Positions 1 through 8,123 of a stretch of 64,000 bases of DNA are shown piece by piece. How positions within the stretch are numbered: position 1 is the stretch's first letter; each line of letters starts with the position of its first letter. Below the pieces are notes generated by a model. That model did no database searches. It saw only the letters and a list, made by a program, of their open reading frames with translations, and was not told the DNA's origin. Where the stretch lies: positions 62,001-126,000 of the forward strand of contig DASUWH010000072.1 in NCBI GenBank assembly GCA_036378535.1. Direction: 5' to 3'. This stretch comes from Gp1-AA122 sp036378535. Its GTDB lineage: Bacteria; Acidobacteriota; Terriglobia; Terriglobales; Acidobacteriaceae. A program made the translations under genes and the position numbers.

Positions 1-2322
1 TCGGCCAAGGTGACGCGCGCCGGCAAGACCCTGCCCATTTCCAAAGTGCCCAGCCTCCAGCCGGGGGACCGTATTTGGATCCATCCCGAGTTGCCCGCCG
101 GCGAAGCCGTCCACTACCTGATGATCCCGGTCTTCTTGCGGGGTTCCACAAATCCGCCTCCCGACAAGTGGTTCACCAGGGTAGAAACCTGGAAGAAGCA
201 GGTCCGGGAAGAGGGTGTGGTCATTACGGTGCCGGAGGGGGCAGAGCAGGCGCTTATCTTTTTTGCGCCGGAAACCGGTGGCGACTTCGGCACGCTGCGC
301 TCGGCGGTGCGTGGCAAGCCCGGATCTTTCGTCCGCGCCTCGCAAGACTTGAATCAGGCCGCTCTCGACCGCTCGCGGCTGGATAAATATCTGAATGAGG
401 TAAAGCAGAGCTCTGATACCGACGCCCATGCCCTGCATGACCGTTCCGTTCTCTTAGCGCGCAGCCTGAATATAAAGCTCGATAACGATTGTTTTCAGAA
501 GCCGCGGGAACAGCAGGAATCCTGCTTAACACAAAACACCGATCAATTAGTGCTGGACGACGGCCACAGCCAGTCCATGGTGGCGGCGCTCACCTCGGGC
601 AGCGGAGCGGACCTGATCGGAGCCGTCAGCACCACCAAACTGGCCGGTGGCGGAGCATACAGTCCCTATGTCGGCGCGGTGGTCGATTTGGCCAAGATGA
701 TGACCAGCTTTCGAACACCGGAGTACCAGTACATTCCCGCGCTTGGGCTTGCGAGCCGCGAGCGCATCGATCTGAAACTCAACAATCCTCCGTCGTTCCG
801 CAAGCCCATGTCGGTGATGGTGGCAAGCCTGCCCGCGGTGGAGTCGGCACAATTGCCGCCCCTGCGCCCTGTGGATCCCAACCAGGTGCTCTGTCTGGAA
901 AAACCGTCGCTCGTCCTGCCGGTAGAAGGCGCTCCGGTGGTTTTCTCCACCGAGTACGCGCACGACGTTGTACTGCATCTTTCGGACAAGGCCGGTCACA
1001 GGGTGGATTTGCCTGCGCGCGCCGATGCGTCAAGCGGCGGATTCGTGCTGGATGCCCACACCCTCGTGGCCTCCAACCTGGATAATCAACTGAATGGAAT
1101 GCTGCGCGGCAAGTGGGGATTCGACTCCTTCGATGGCCCCGCTTTCCATCTGCAGAACTCTCATCGCGCCCAGTGGACGGTTGCTCCTGCCGAGCAGGCG
1201 TCCTTGATCGTGGGTCGCGAGGACAGCATTCACCTTCATTCCGATGCCGCCGCATGCATCGAAAGCGTCAGCGCTAAGGATGAGAAAGGCAAGCTGCTGA
1301 AGCCGGCCTGGATATCGCTGGGACCGGGTGAGGTGGAAGTGAAGCTCGCGCTCAAGGATGAGAGTCCCGGAAAACTCCGGCTCGCGGTAAAGCAGTACGC
1401 TCTGGAGGCGCCGGACGAAGTTGCAGTCAACACCTATTCCGAGGGTGCTTCTCTGGAAAAGCTGGCCATTTACGCGGGCGACTCGCGGGCAGTCTTAACG
1501 GGGACCCGCCTGGATGAGGTGGCCACGGTTGAACTGCGCGGCGTTCACTTCGTGCCTGACTCGCTGTCACGTGCCGACGCTAAAGACGTCTTGGGCCTTT
1601 CGGCAGAGTCTAAGGAAACTTCTGCTCTTCATGCGGGTGACGAGGCCAGTGCGCTGGTCACCTTGAAAGACGGCCGCACGCTCAACCTTCAGACCGCCGT
1701 ATCCGCCGCCCGGCCTAAGGTGGTCCTGCTCAATAAGACGATTCAGCCGGGGCCGTCGGCTGCGGTGTTTCATCTCGGCAGTGAAGACGAGTTGCCGCAG
1801 GATGGCAAGCTCTCTTTCTTCTTAAGGTCTGAAGTGCCGGAGACGTTCTCACGTACAGAGAAAATCGAAGTAGCGACTGCAGACTCCTCTTCGACCGTCG
1901 CCCTGACTTTTGCCGACGGGAGCCTGGTCGCGCAGGATGCGCACACCATTATGGTCACGCTGGACCCGGCGAAGAGCTTCGGTCCTTCGGTTTTTGGATC
2001 GCTCCGCTTCCGGCCTGTTGCCGACGGCACTGAAGGCGACTGGCAGCCGCTTGCCACCCTGGTGCGCGTACCCGCCCTCAAGGACGTGCATTGCCCCGCT
2101 AATCCCGATAAGCAGTGCACTCTTAGCGGAAGCAATCTCTTCCTGATCGATTCTGTCGCCTCCGACGCACAGTTCGAGCACTCGGCCCCGGTGCCATTAG
2201 GATTTGCCGATGCGGCGCTGACCGTGCCGCGTCCGAACGGTACGCTCTTGTATGTGAAACTACGAGACGACCCGTCGGTAGTGAACCGCGCCGTCCTGCC
2301 CGTCCTCCCGAACCAGCCCTAG
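1..2322 (+). CDS. Large exported protein of unknown function, 5' end missing
   Basis: The frame is open from base 1, so the true start lies upstream; the first in-window start codon is the GTG at 10. At least 773 residues remain. The sequence is rich in beta-type segments with regular small and polar residues, as in extracellular Ig-like or IPT-like repeats, and its C-terminal part has a short Cys pair region (residues near 694-702). No catalytic motif is recognisable and no membrane helix is visible in the part present. It ends at TAG 2320-2322 and is followed by a dispersed repeat. Large proteins of this type are common in Acidobacteriota and usually annotated as hypothetical; the function is unknown. 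Confidence 0.75.
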   Translation, partial: SAKVTRAGKTLPISKVPSLQPGDRIWIHPELPAGEAVHYLMIPVFLRGSTNPPPDKWFTRVETWKKQVREEGVVITVPEGAEQALIFFAPETGGDFGTLRSAVRGKPGSFVRASQDLNQAALDRSRLDKYLNEVKQSSDTDAHALHDRSVLLARSLNIKLDNDCFQKPREQQESCLTQNTDQLVLDDGHSQSMVAALTSGSGADLIGAVSTTKLAGGGAYSPYVGAVVDLAKMMTSFRTPEYQYIPALGLASRERIDLKLNNPPSFRKPMSVMVASLPAVESAQLPPLRPVDPNQVLCLEKPSLVLPVEGAPVVFSTEYAHDVVLHLSDKAGHRVDLPARADASSGGFVLDAHTLVASNLDNQLNGMLRGKWGFDSFDGPAFHLQNSHRAQWTVAPAEQASLIVGREDSIHLHSDAAACIESVSAKDEKGKLLKPAWISLGPGEVEVKLALKDESPGKLRLAVKQYALEAPDEVAVNTYSEGASLEKLAIYAGDSRAVLTGTRLDEVATVELRGVHFVPDSLSRADAKDVLGLSAESKETSALHAGDEASALVTLKDGRTLNLQTAVSAARPKVVLLNKTIQPGPSAAVFHLGSEDELPQDGKLSFFLRSEVPETFSRTEKIEVATADSSSTVALTFADGSLVAQDAHTIMVTLDPAKSFGPSVFGSLRFRPVADGTEGDWQPLATLVRVPALKDVHCPANPDKQCTLSGSNLFLIDSVASDAQFEHSAPVPLGFADAALTVPRPNGTLLYVKLRDDPSVVNRAVLPVLPNQP

Positions 2323-2346
2323 CGAGCGCCCGCGCCTAGGCACTCT

Positions 2347-2394
2347 GTCATCTCGACGAGCGCGTTTAGCCCGAGTGGAGAGACCTTGTGTTTT
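2347..2394. repeat. Dispersed intergenic repeat, copy 1
   Basis: The segment from GTCATC to CTTGTGTTTT closely matches a second intergenic stretch at 40387-40431, sharing the GTCATC start, a TCGA/CCGA run, GAGTGGAG-type text and the CCTTGTGTTTT end. Copy 1 lies between the convergent ends of the large exported protein and a receiver protein. Its intergenic position and imperfect conservation suggest a decayed, non-coding dispersed element. Confidence 0.6.
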
Positions 2395-2418
2395 GGCTGG
2401 TGAAGAAGTCGTGAACAG

Positions 2419-2811
2419 TTAGTGCACGGAAGAGTTTTCGGAGCCGCGATCAGACTGCTCGACCCGCGCCAGGATGGAATTGACGACATCCTGGGCAGGT
2501 GTCGATTGCTGGTAGATCTCGCGCACGCCGTAGTTGATGGCTGACTGCAAGGTGAGAATATCTGGTTCTACGCGGTCGATGACCCCTACGAAAGCTCGGG
2601 GAAAGACGAGGTGAAGCACACCGGCCAGCGGCCATCCATCGCCATTCTCCTGCAGTTGCGATGCGACCACGGCGACTTCGAAATAGTGCTGCGTAATGCT
2701 CAGCAGGGCGGTGGGCAGATCGCGGGCAACCACAGTAGTGAAACCTTTATTCGAAAGCGCCGCTTGTAGCCCCGATACGATTGCCATGTCCGGGTGAACC
2801 ACCAGCGCCAT
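2419..2811 (-). CDS. Receiver-like protein lacking the phosphorylation site
   Basis: 130 residues with the length and alternating hydrophobic pattern of a CheY-like receiver and nothing after it. The acidic pair at the end of strand 1 is replaced (VVHPD, residues 4-8), the position aligned with the phosphoacceptor Asp is Ala50 in a VVASQ context, and the conserved Lys is absent. It is therefore probably a pseudo-receiver that cannot be phosphorylated in the usual way. It is the third of three same-strand receiver genes (3763-3326, 3245-2847, 2811-2419) with gaps of 80 and 35 bases, so cotranscription is likely. The fold is inferred by comparison with its neighbours. Confidence 0.7.
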   Translation of the reverse strand: MALVVHPDMAIVSGLQAALSNKGFTTVVARDLPTALLSITQHYFEVAVVASQLQENGDGWPLAGVLHLVFPRAFVGVIDRVEPDILTLQSAINYGVREIYQQSTPAQDVVNSILARVEQSDRGSENSSVH

Positions 2812-2846
2812 ACGCGGTAGGGCTGCCGAATTTGATTTCTTGGCGG

Positions 2847-3245
2847 TCAGCGTTGGCCTCGCAAATCGTGCTCGCGCGCAATCAATCGATTCAGAGCTGA
2901 AATCAGCGCCGTCAACTCGACCGGCTTGTGCGCCATGTAGTCCACCCCGAGAGTCAGGGACTCCCTGGAATTGTTCATACTTGCAAAACCGGTGCAGATC
3001 ACCACCGCAGGTTTGGGCCTGCGTTTCACAGCGGCTCGCGCCACCTCTAAACCGACATCTTCACTTTCCATGTTCAGATCGGTGATGACCGCATCGAAGG
3101 AGCCACCATTGCCCAGTATTTCCAGAGCCCGCTGACAACTGTTGGCCGTGGCTACCTGATAACCTTCGTTTTCAAACACCATACGCAAGGTCTGCAGGAC
3201 GCTATCCTCGTCATCCACAATCAGAATGGAACGTTTTTGCAACAA
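2847..3245 (-). CDS. Single-domain response regulator (receiver only)
   Basis: 132 residues forming one CheY-like receiver. All key residues are present: Asp11-Asp12 after strand 1 (ILIVDDE), phosphoacceptor Asp56 (VITDLNM), Thr85 and Lys107 (HKP). There is no output domain. Such proteins accept phosphate from a histidine kinase and act by binding a partner or passing phosphate on. It sits between two degenerate receivers on the same strand and closely resembles the receiver at 59786-60184, which suggests local family expansion. The partner kinase is not evident; the MEDS-PAS kinase at 11495 is the only full kinase in the window. Confidence 0.88.
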   Translation of the reverse strand: MLQKRSILIVDDEDSVLQTLRMVFENEGYQVATANSCQRALEILGNGGSFDAVITDLNMESEDVGLEVARAAVKRRPKPAVVICTGFASMNNSRESLTLGVDYMAHKPVELTALISALNRLIAREHDLRGQR

Positions 3246-3325
3246 GAAGTGACCTGAGGGTACAAATCGATTAACGATTGCGCCTTCGCAATTCTAACAC
3301 TCCAGGGGGCGCTCGGGACACCCGC

Positions 3326-3763
3326 TCAGGCTGGGCAAGAGAGATCGGAACGGCGGGCGATCAGCCGGAACAAAGCTGCTTTGATTTCGTCGAGGTCAAT
3401 GGGCTGAAAAGCAAAGTAGTCGACTCGGGCAGACATAGCCGCACGCAACTTGGCGACGCTGGGATTGCCGCTGTAAACAACCACCGCTGGCGCACTCGCC
3501 AGGGCTTTCGCCTCGCGGGCGAACTCTAATCCGTCGCCTTCTTCTTCAAAGCTTACGGCCGAGACGACCGCATCGAAGTTCTTCTGATGCATCGTTTTAC
3601 GGGCTTCTGAGAGAGTGGGTGCCGGCAACACCTCGTAGCCTGCCTCTTCCAAAATCGCCTGAAAGGTGAATAGCACGCTGGGTTCGTCTTCTGCCAGCAA
3701 GATCGAAGCGTTCTTTCCAGGCTTCTCCTTCCGCTCTTTACCCTGACGTCCTTCTACACTCAC
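3326..3763 (-). CDS. Receiver-like protein with substituted phosphorylation site
   Basis: 145 residues: a basic N-terminal tail (about residues 1-18) then a receiver fold starting ILLAEDEPSVL. The acidic pair survives as Glu25-Asp26, but the residue aligned with the phosphoacceptor Asp is Ala69 (VVSAVSFE) and the conserved Lys is Gln120 (AFQPID). Phosphorylation by the normal mechanism is unlikely. It is the first gene of the three-receiver cluster. The start could also lie further in, nearer the receiver fold, because the first 18 residues are low in structure. Confidence 0.75.
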   Translation of the reverse strand: MSVEGRQGKERKEKPGKNASILLAEDEPSVLFTFQAILEEAGYEVLPAPTLSEARKTMHQKNFDAVVSAVSFEEEGDGLEFAREAKALASAPAVVVYSGNPSVAKLRAAMSARVDYFAFQPIDLDEIKAALFRLIARRSDLSCPA

Positions 3764-3896
3764 TCCTCAACGCCCCCCGGGCTCGCCAATTTTAAAGATG
3801 CTAACCCGTATGCAGAGCAGCATCAACCGGAATCGCACAGCCCTCCGGCATATAAGCACTCAAAACCTTAACCCTGCCTGAATGCCCCGATTGACT

Positions 3897-4278
3897 CTAG
3901 GCTGAGTAACGTTGGCGCTTGATCTCGAGGCGTTCGTGGGTGACATCCAGCCGTAAGCGCGCATAGATATTCATGTATATGTTCGCAATCCACACCAGAG
4001 CGAAGAAGGCCAGCAGGTAGCCGCGCCAATCTGGCAGCAGCAGTTGGTAGCGGGTGACTACGAGAAAGAAAATCGTGACGTAATGACTGAAACAGAACTC
4101 GCAGGTGAACAGGTAAAAAAACTTGCGCTTCAGCAAGGTGCGCGCGCGCTCACTCTGGTGCTGGCAGCGCTCCCGCGGTTCGCCGAAACACTTCTTCGTG
4201 GGTGATGGTCCAGGCGACGCAGGCAATAGGGATGGCCAACAGGAACAGCCAAGCAGTCTGGCCGGTGAGAGACATCAT
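3897..4278 (-). pseudogene. Small multi-pass membrane protein split by a one-base frameshift
   Basis: Two overlapping frames join into one sensible protein. The upstream frame (from ATG 4278 or 4275) gives MMSLTGQTAWLFLLAIPIAC with a membrane helix and then ITHEEVFR. The downstream frame continues EPRERC...KRKFFYLFTCEFCFSHYV, two more helices and a charged tail ending at 3897. The join is at the CGGCGAA (reverse strand) run near 4181-4186: removing one base restores FREPRERC. This is either a true inactivating insertion or an assembly error. The restored protein would be about 126 residues with a conserved-looking CEFCFSH motif. Function unknown. It lies 81 bases downstream of the small membrane protein at 4360-4632. 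Confidence 0.7.
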
Positions 4279-4359
4279 GCTTCGATGCCCGCCAGGTTTG
4301 AACGAGATGCCTGGCCGCAAGCCCCGGTCGGCGATGTACTCAGGGCGGCAGCATTGCAC

Positions 4360-4632
4360 TCACACTTTTACAGGTTGCTCAGGATGCCGGTTCAGGTACC
4401 AGCAGGGCTCCAATCCATCATGGGGAAATATCGAGTGCACGCACTTCTCTAGTTCCGGGGGCTGGAACACAAATTCGGTCTTGCCATTTTTCTGGGGAAT
4501 GACGTAATAGCGGGTCACAATCACGGTGCCGAATGGATCATGGCCAAAGCGCACGGAAGCATAATCGGCAGCGTACAAAATCAGCGCCGCAATCCCGAGC
4601 CCGAGTACAACCAAGACGAGCGCCCGCAGCAT
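4360..4632 (-). CDS. Small single-helix membrane protein, unknown function
   Basis: 90 residues starting with one strong hydrophobic helix (MLRALVLVVLGLGIAALILY) followed by a periplasmic-looking domain with two Cys (residues near 69 and 77) and a Pro-rich end. The composition is that of a real exported small protein, and it precedes the frameshifted membrane protein on the same strand. No family recognised. Confidence 0.7.
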   Translation of the reverse strand: MLRALVLVVLGLGIAALILYAADYASVRFGHDPFGTVIVTRYYVIPQKNGKTEFVFQPPELEKCVHSIFPHDGLEPCWYLNRHPEQPVKV

Positions 4633-4877
4633 GCGCCTATATTACGGCTTGTTGATGAGCAGGATGTGATGGTAACGACTCTCGTTCGCGGCCCACTGTC
4701 AGCGTTGAGAGTCCCTCCGTGTCAAACTATGCACAGATTTCTTCTGATGTGCAAAAAACTTCAAACCTGCAGAGTGTGTTTTGGATTAGAATGCCTTCGC
4801 AAAAATAAGAGCGCCGATTCGGCTCCGTGGCTGAAACAGGCGACGTCATTTTAAGCCTTCCCCCAGGAGGTTGCTTT

Positions 4878-5387
4878 ATGTGGCAGTATGCGGGCCCAGG
4901 CGGACCGGCCTCGTCGCCGCCGCCAGCCGATGCCGAATCGGCAGTGCGGGATCTTGTCCAGGATTTCACCACTCACTTCAACACGGGTTGTTACGAGCAC
5001 TGTGCCGAAATATTCACTCCCGAAGGCCAGTTGATGTTGCCTCATCGCGACATCATCCAAAGCCGGCGAATGATTGAACACAACTTGGCGGAGTTGGCTG
5101 ATGGCGGCTATCAGGATCTACGCATGGAGACCCTGCACGTGGATGCGGCCGGCGATCGTGCGATTGAGACCGGACGATACACCCTGTCGATCCGTCTTGC
5201 CAGCGGGAGACTCATCTCCGACCGCGGCAACTATGTCGCGTCCTGGCGCCGTCTGGGTGCTTGGCGCATCGCCGTTCACTGCCTCAGCAGCAGCGTGCCC
5301 AGAACCTGGCAAGACGTACCGGAGCGACAGCTCCGGGCGGTGGAACCTCCGGAGGTGATATCGCGCGATGTCCAGCGACCCGCATAA
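4878..5387 (+). CDS. NTF2-like (SnoaL/DUF4440-type) protein
   Basis: 169 residues from ATG 4878, chosen because a perfect AGGAGG lies at 4865-4870, seven bases ahead; an in-frame ATG at 4827 has no such site. The sequence VRDLVQDFTTHFNTGCYEHC, then a beta-rich segment ending GAWRIAVHCLSSS, matches the cone-shaped NTF2-like fold used by SnoaL-type enzymes and stress proteins of the DUF4440 kind. No specific substrate can be read. Its end overlaps the next gene by 20 bases, so the pair is probably translationally coupled. Confidence 0.75.
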   Translation: MWQYAGPGGPASSPPPADAESAVRDLVQDFTTHFNTGCYEHCAEIFTPEGQLMLPHRDIIQSRRMIEHNLAELADGGYQDLRMETLHVDAAGDRAIETGRYTLSIRLASGRLISDRGNYVASWRRLGAWRIAVHCLSSSVPRTWQDVPERQLRAVEPPEVISRDVQRPA

Positions 5388-5562
5388 CATCGGCGATAGC
5401 GATGGATCGAAGCCTTCACTAACGCATCCCACGAAACCAGGTCATAGTGTTGCAAGCGCAGGCAATTTCTGCCCGAATTGCTCCGCCGAACTGCGGGAGC
5501 ACCGTTGCAAGCTGAGTTGTCCACGCTGCGGCTTCTACCTGAGCTGCTCGGATTTTTACTGA
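5368..5562 (+). CDS. Small zinc-ribbon protein
   Basis: 64 residues: a polar, probably disordered N-terminal half, then FCPNC (near residue 34) and SCPRCGFYLSCSDFY at the C-terminus. The two CxxC pairs, 14 residues apart, form a classic zinc-ribbon knuckle. The start overlaps the end of the NTF2-like gene. Such short zinc ribbons often bind nucleic acid or protein partners; the role here is not known. Confidence 0.75.
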   Translation: MSSDPHNIGDSDGSKPSLTHPTKPGHSVASAGNFCPNCSAELREHRCKLSCPRCGFYLSCSDFY

Positions 5563-5798
5563 TCCGCTAAATCCCGCGATTCCTAAGAAGCAGCGGAAGA
5601 AAGGGTATTGTGGGGACCCGCTAACCTTGCTAATCTTGCGAGGTTAAGAGCGGGAGGATGGCACAGGTTTTTACCGTTTCTTCTGTCTTGGAGCTGCCGA
5701 AGGAGAACGGTGTCAGGCGGCTCACATCCCCCCGCACTTCCACCGGCCGATCCTGGTAATCGGGTTACCTTTCCTAAATCTCGCGCGCACCAGCTGCG
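5563..5798. other. Intergenic stretch upstream of osmC
   Basis: No gene is supported. The segment 5619-5660 contains an interrupted inverted repeat (CCCGCT ... AGCGGG with AACC/GGTT inside) that could fold as a hairpin and might end transcription of the zinc-ribbon gene, but it lacks a clear T run. Confidence 0.35.
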
Positions 5799-5828
5799 AT
5801 GACACTTCGAATGCCCAGCGTCTACAAT
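5799..5828 (+). promoter_or_regulatory. Candidate sigma-70-type promoter of osmC
   Basis: ATGACA at 5799-5804 (five of six with the -35 consensus), an 18-base spacer and TACAAT at 5823-5828 (five of six with the -10 consensus). The osmC start codon follows 38 bases later. Predicted by pattern only. Confidence 0.45.
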
Positions 5829-5865
5829 GGCTGGGACTTCATTTAACGCAATTGAGGAGCGAACG

Positions 5866-6291
5866 ATGCAGAGGAAAGGCAGTGCAGTGTGGAAGGGCGG
5901 TCTCAAGGATGGCAAGGGAAGCGTATCGTCGACCAGTGGCGTGCTGTCCAATACGCCTTATTCATTCACCACGAGGTTTGAAAACACGCCCGGCACGAAT
6001 CCGGAAGAATTGATCGCAGCGGCGCACGCTGCCTGTTTTTCGATGGCGCTTGCGGCCCAATTAGGCGCGGCCAACCTGACGCCGGAGAGCATTAATACCA
6101 GCGCAACTCTTAGCATGGATAAGCTGGATGCGGGCTGGACTATCACCGCCATTCAACTGGACGTATCCGCACGAGTGCCCAATGCCGACGAAGCCGCGTT
6201 CCGCAAGGCTGCCGATAATGCCAAGGCGGGATGCCCGGTGTCCAGGGTGCTGAACGCCAAGATCACCATGAACGCGAAATTGGAGAAGTAG
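5866..6291 (+). CDS. osmC: OsmC-family peroxiredoxin
   Basis: 141 residues from ATG 5866, preceded by GAGGAG at 5854-5859; the longer in-frame ATG at 5827 overlaps the predicted -10 box. OsmC enzymes reduce organic hydroperoxides with thiols in the cytoplasm. Both catalytic cysteines are visible, Cys57 (HAACFSM) and Cys123 (AGCPVSR), with Arg37 and the Glu47-Glu48 region matching the active site. The opening AVWKGGLKDGKGSVSSTSG is typical of the subgroup. It is a stand-alone gene with its own promoter candidate. Confidence 0.92.
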   Translation: MQRKGSAVWKGGLKDGKGSVSSTSGVLSNTPYSFTTRFENTPGTNPEELIAAAHAACFSMALAAQLGAANLTPESINTSATLSMDKLDAGWTITAIQLDVSARVPNADEAAFRKAADNAKAGCPVSRVLNAKITMNAKLEK

Positions 6292-6350
6292 TCGAGATCA
6301 GGAGTTCAATCGGGCTCGGCATTGGCCGGGCCCGGATTTTTTCTGGGATC

Positions 6351-6629
6351 TTACGAAGCGCGGCGTTTGCTCGCGGGCTTCTCCTGCGAAGTCCCCTGCG
6401 ATCTGCTGGATAAGGAACGCAGCACCTCGCGAATGCCGCGGTTGATGTGGGCCGCTTCGTCGGCCGCAGCCTCGATCATGCGCACCCACTTCTTGCTTTG
6501 CTGGTCCAGCTTGGTTTGATTGAGCAGGTAGGAAGCCTGTATGACCGTTTCTATCGAGTTGCTCAGATCGTGGGCCAGCCTGCGCAATTGAGCGGTGATC
6601 TCGGAATTGTGCTTTTTTGATGGCTCCAT
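6351..6629 (-). CDS. Stand-alone histidine-kinase dimerisation (DHp-like) protein
   Basis: 92 residues from ATG 6629 (an in-frame ATG at 6671 would add 14). The core LRRLAHDLSNSIETVIQASY resembles the H-box of histidine kinases (H-D-L-x-N), followed by a second helix, KKWVRMIEAAADEAAHINRGI, as in the two-helix DHp hairpin. There is no ATP-binding domain, so it cannot be a kinase alone. It could be a phosphotransfer (Spo0B-like) protein or a dominant dimerisation partner. The C-terminus is basic. Isolated between osmC and an empty intergenic stretch. Confidence 0.65.
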   Translation of the reverse strand: MEPSKKHNSEITAQLRRLAHDLSNSIETVIQASYLLNQTKLDQQSKKWVRMIEAAADEAAHINRGIREVLRSLSSRSQGTSQEKPASKRRAS

Positions 6630-6671
6630 TTTGACACCAGCTAAGTATCGCGTCCCGTAAATTCGATACAT

Positions 6672-6993
6672 AAGTTGCAGTTGCTTTGAAACGGCACGGC
6701 TTCAGGCTTGCCGCCACGACGCCAAAAAGAAGTGGGCTTTAGCCCCTGGGGGCCCCGTGCCTTTTCGAACTCGAACTTTGTTCGCGTATTTTCGGGACGC
6801 GATACTAGCATCCATTCTCAGAATAAACGCATTCGGCGGAGTTTTTCGCCCGCGTGACACAAGTCAACTCCGTCGGCTTGACCTGCATGGTCTAGGATGC
6901 GCGACTCTTCTTCATTGTCACTCGGGTGATTCCTGTAGGCGAGTTGCTGGTTTGATCTCGGGCACAGGGCCGGCGACGCCAGGCCGGCGAGGT
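6672..6993. other. Long intergenic stretch without a supported gene
   Basis: Open frames here have no plausible start signal or protein-like composition. It separates the divergently placed DHp-like gene from the tRNA-Leu promoter. An inverted repeat based on GGCCGGCG...GCCGGCGAGG at about 6969-6991 lies just ahead of the promoter. Confidence 0.4.
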
Positions 6994-7021
6994 TTGACAC
7001 TGTTGTGGGCCTCTGTAAAAT
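6994..7021 (+). promoter_or_regulatory. Promoter of tRNA-Leu
   Basis: TTGACA (6994-6999, perfect -35), a 16-base spacer and TAAAAT (7016-7021, five of six -10). The mature tRNA begins 58 bases downstream. This is the best consensus promoter seen in the window. Confidence 0.7.
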
Positions 7022-7078
7022 AGAAATGTAGTCCTTCTAACAGGCAGAAAATATTCTGCCGCGCAAAATCAGTCACCG

Positions 7079-7165
7079 GCCGAAGTGGCGGAATTGGCAG
7101 ACGCGCATGGTTCAGGTCCATGTACCCGCAAGGGTGTGGGGGTTCGAGTCCCTTCTTCGGCACCA
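7079..7165 (+). tRNA. tRNA-Leu, anticodon CAG
   Basis: The acceptor arms GCCGAAG (7079-7085) and CTTCGGC (7155-7161) pair perfectly, followed by discriminator A and an encoded CCA (7163-7165). The anticodon stem CATGG/CCATG encloses the loop TTCAGGT, giving anticodon CAG at 7113-7115. The long variable arm (ACCCGCAAGGGT) is that of a class II tRNA, and the T-loop TTCGAGTC is canonical. A T run follows at 7167-7172. Confidence 0.97.
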
Positions 7166-7175
7166 GTCTTTTTGG

Positions 7176-7610
7176 TTATCCAATCCTCGCGTCCCGCTGA
7201 CCCCTAGAGCGAAAGCATCGATCTACGCTCCACGGTCCCCCTCCGGTACTCGCCAGGAATAGAAAAATGAAACAGTAAAGCACGACGGGTTCACCGTGGT
7301 TCACCAGCGGCCAGAATCCATTCGGTGCGTGCATCAGGAAGTAAGCGACTGCCATCTCGCCCGAAAGGATGAGCGCAACCGGAGCAGTAAACAATCCAAT
7401 CAGTAAAAGCGCGCCGCCGAATGTCTCGATGATTCCTCCTGCCAGGAAGAGAGGCGGCAGGTGGGGCATGGGAAACGGGGCAGGAAAACCGAACAGTTTC
7501 TGGGTGCCGTGTTCCACGTAGACGAATGCGATGACGATTCGCAGCAGGCTGAGGAGGTAGGGCGACCATCGGTTCAGAAACGGTAAGCCGGTTGTGGATG
7601 TCGGGGACAT
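7176..7610 (-). CDS. DoxX-family membrane protein
   Basis: 144 residues with four predicted membrane helices and the DoxX-type opening LLSLLRIVIAFVYVEHGTQKLFG, then GGIIETFGGALLLIGLF and EMAVAYFLMHAP. DoxX proteins are inner-membrane proteins of quinone or thiosulfate-related metabolism and oxidative-stress response; the exact role varies. It ends only 10 bases from the tRNA-Leu 3' end, convergent with it. Confidence 0.88.
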   Translation of the reverse strand: MSPTSTTGLPFLNRWSPYLLSLLRIVIAFVYVEHGTQKLFGFPAPFPMPHLPPLFLAGGIIETFGGALLLIGLFTAPVALILSGEMAVAYFLMHAPNGFWPLVNHGEPVVLYCFIFLFLASTGGGPWSVDRCFRSRGQRDARIG

Positions 7611-7734
7611 CGCCGCATTTTACCGCTATTCAGCAGACTGACCGTATTTAGATCGCACCAGAAGATCTGCAAGTGATTTCAGGCGGAGATCACCAGGTTT
7701 AACTTGTGGGCAAGGACCCTGATCTAAAGTGCAC

Positions 7735-7845
7735 TCATCGAAACACCGAGCCCACAGCTGCCCCAAACGCAGCGATCAGCACAGCGGCGAGGGTAAACTC
7801 CACCCACAAGGGCAACCAGGGCTGTTCTCTCCGTCTGCTATTCAT
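7735..7845 (-). CDS. Candidate 36-residue membrane protein
   Basis: A short frame reading MNSRRREQPWLPLWVEFTLA and then a hydrophobic helix ending GSVFR. A basic N-terminus, one helix of about 20 residues and a short tail fit a single-pass small protein. No strong ribosome-binding site precedes ATG 7845, so support is limited to composition and its place in an otherwise empty gap. Confidence 0.4.
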   Translation of the reverse strand: MNSRRREQPWLPLWVEFTLAAVLIAAFGAAVGSVFR

Positions 7846-7934
7846 AATCAATCATGATGTTCAGATTCGAGCATCGATGCAACGCTGCACTACGGCTTTT
7901 TAACGCCAATAAACGCCAGGAGCATAAAACTCGA

Positions 7935-8123
7935 TTATTCTGAGGAAGCGCGACCTTCAATTTCAAGAGCCGAGCGAAACAGTGTGAGGGCGGATTCCAC
8001 AGCCCGCAACTCAGTTTCCAGCTGGTTACGCTTGGCTCTATCCCGTTCTTCCATGATCCGTCCGCTGAGCAGACTGCGTTTTTGTTCGAGACTCTGGATA
8101 TGCTCCCTCACTGTCCTGTTCAT
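7935..8123 (-). CDS. Small coiled-coil protein
   Basis: 62 residues, almost all charged helix (EHIQSLEQKRSLLSGRIMEE and following) with heptad-like leucines, as in a short antiparallel coiled coil. It is the only protein-like frame here. Function unknown; similar small helical proteins are common in Acidobacteriota. Confidence 0.6.
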   Translation of the reverse strand: MNRTVREHIQSLEQKRSLLSGRIMEERDRAKRNQLETELRAVESALTLFRSALEIEGRASSE

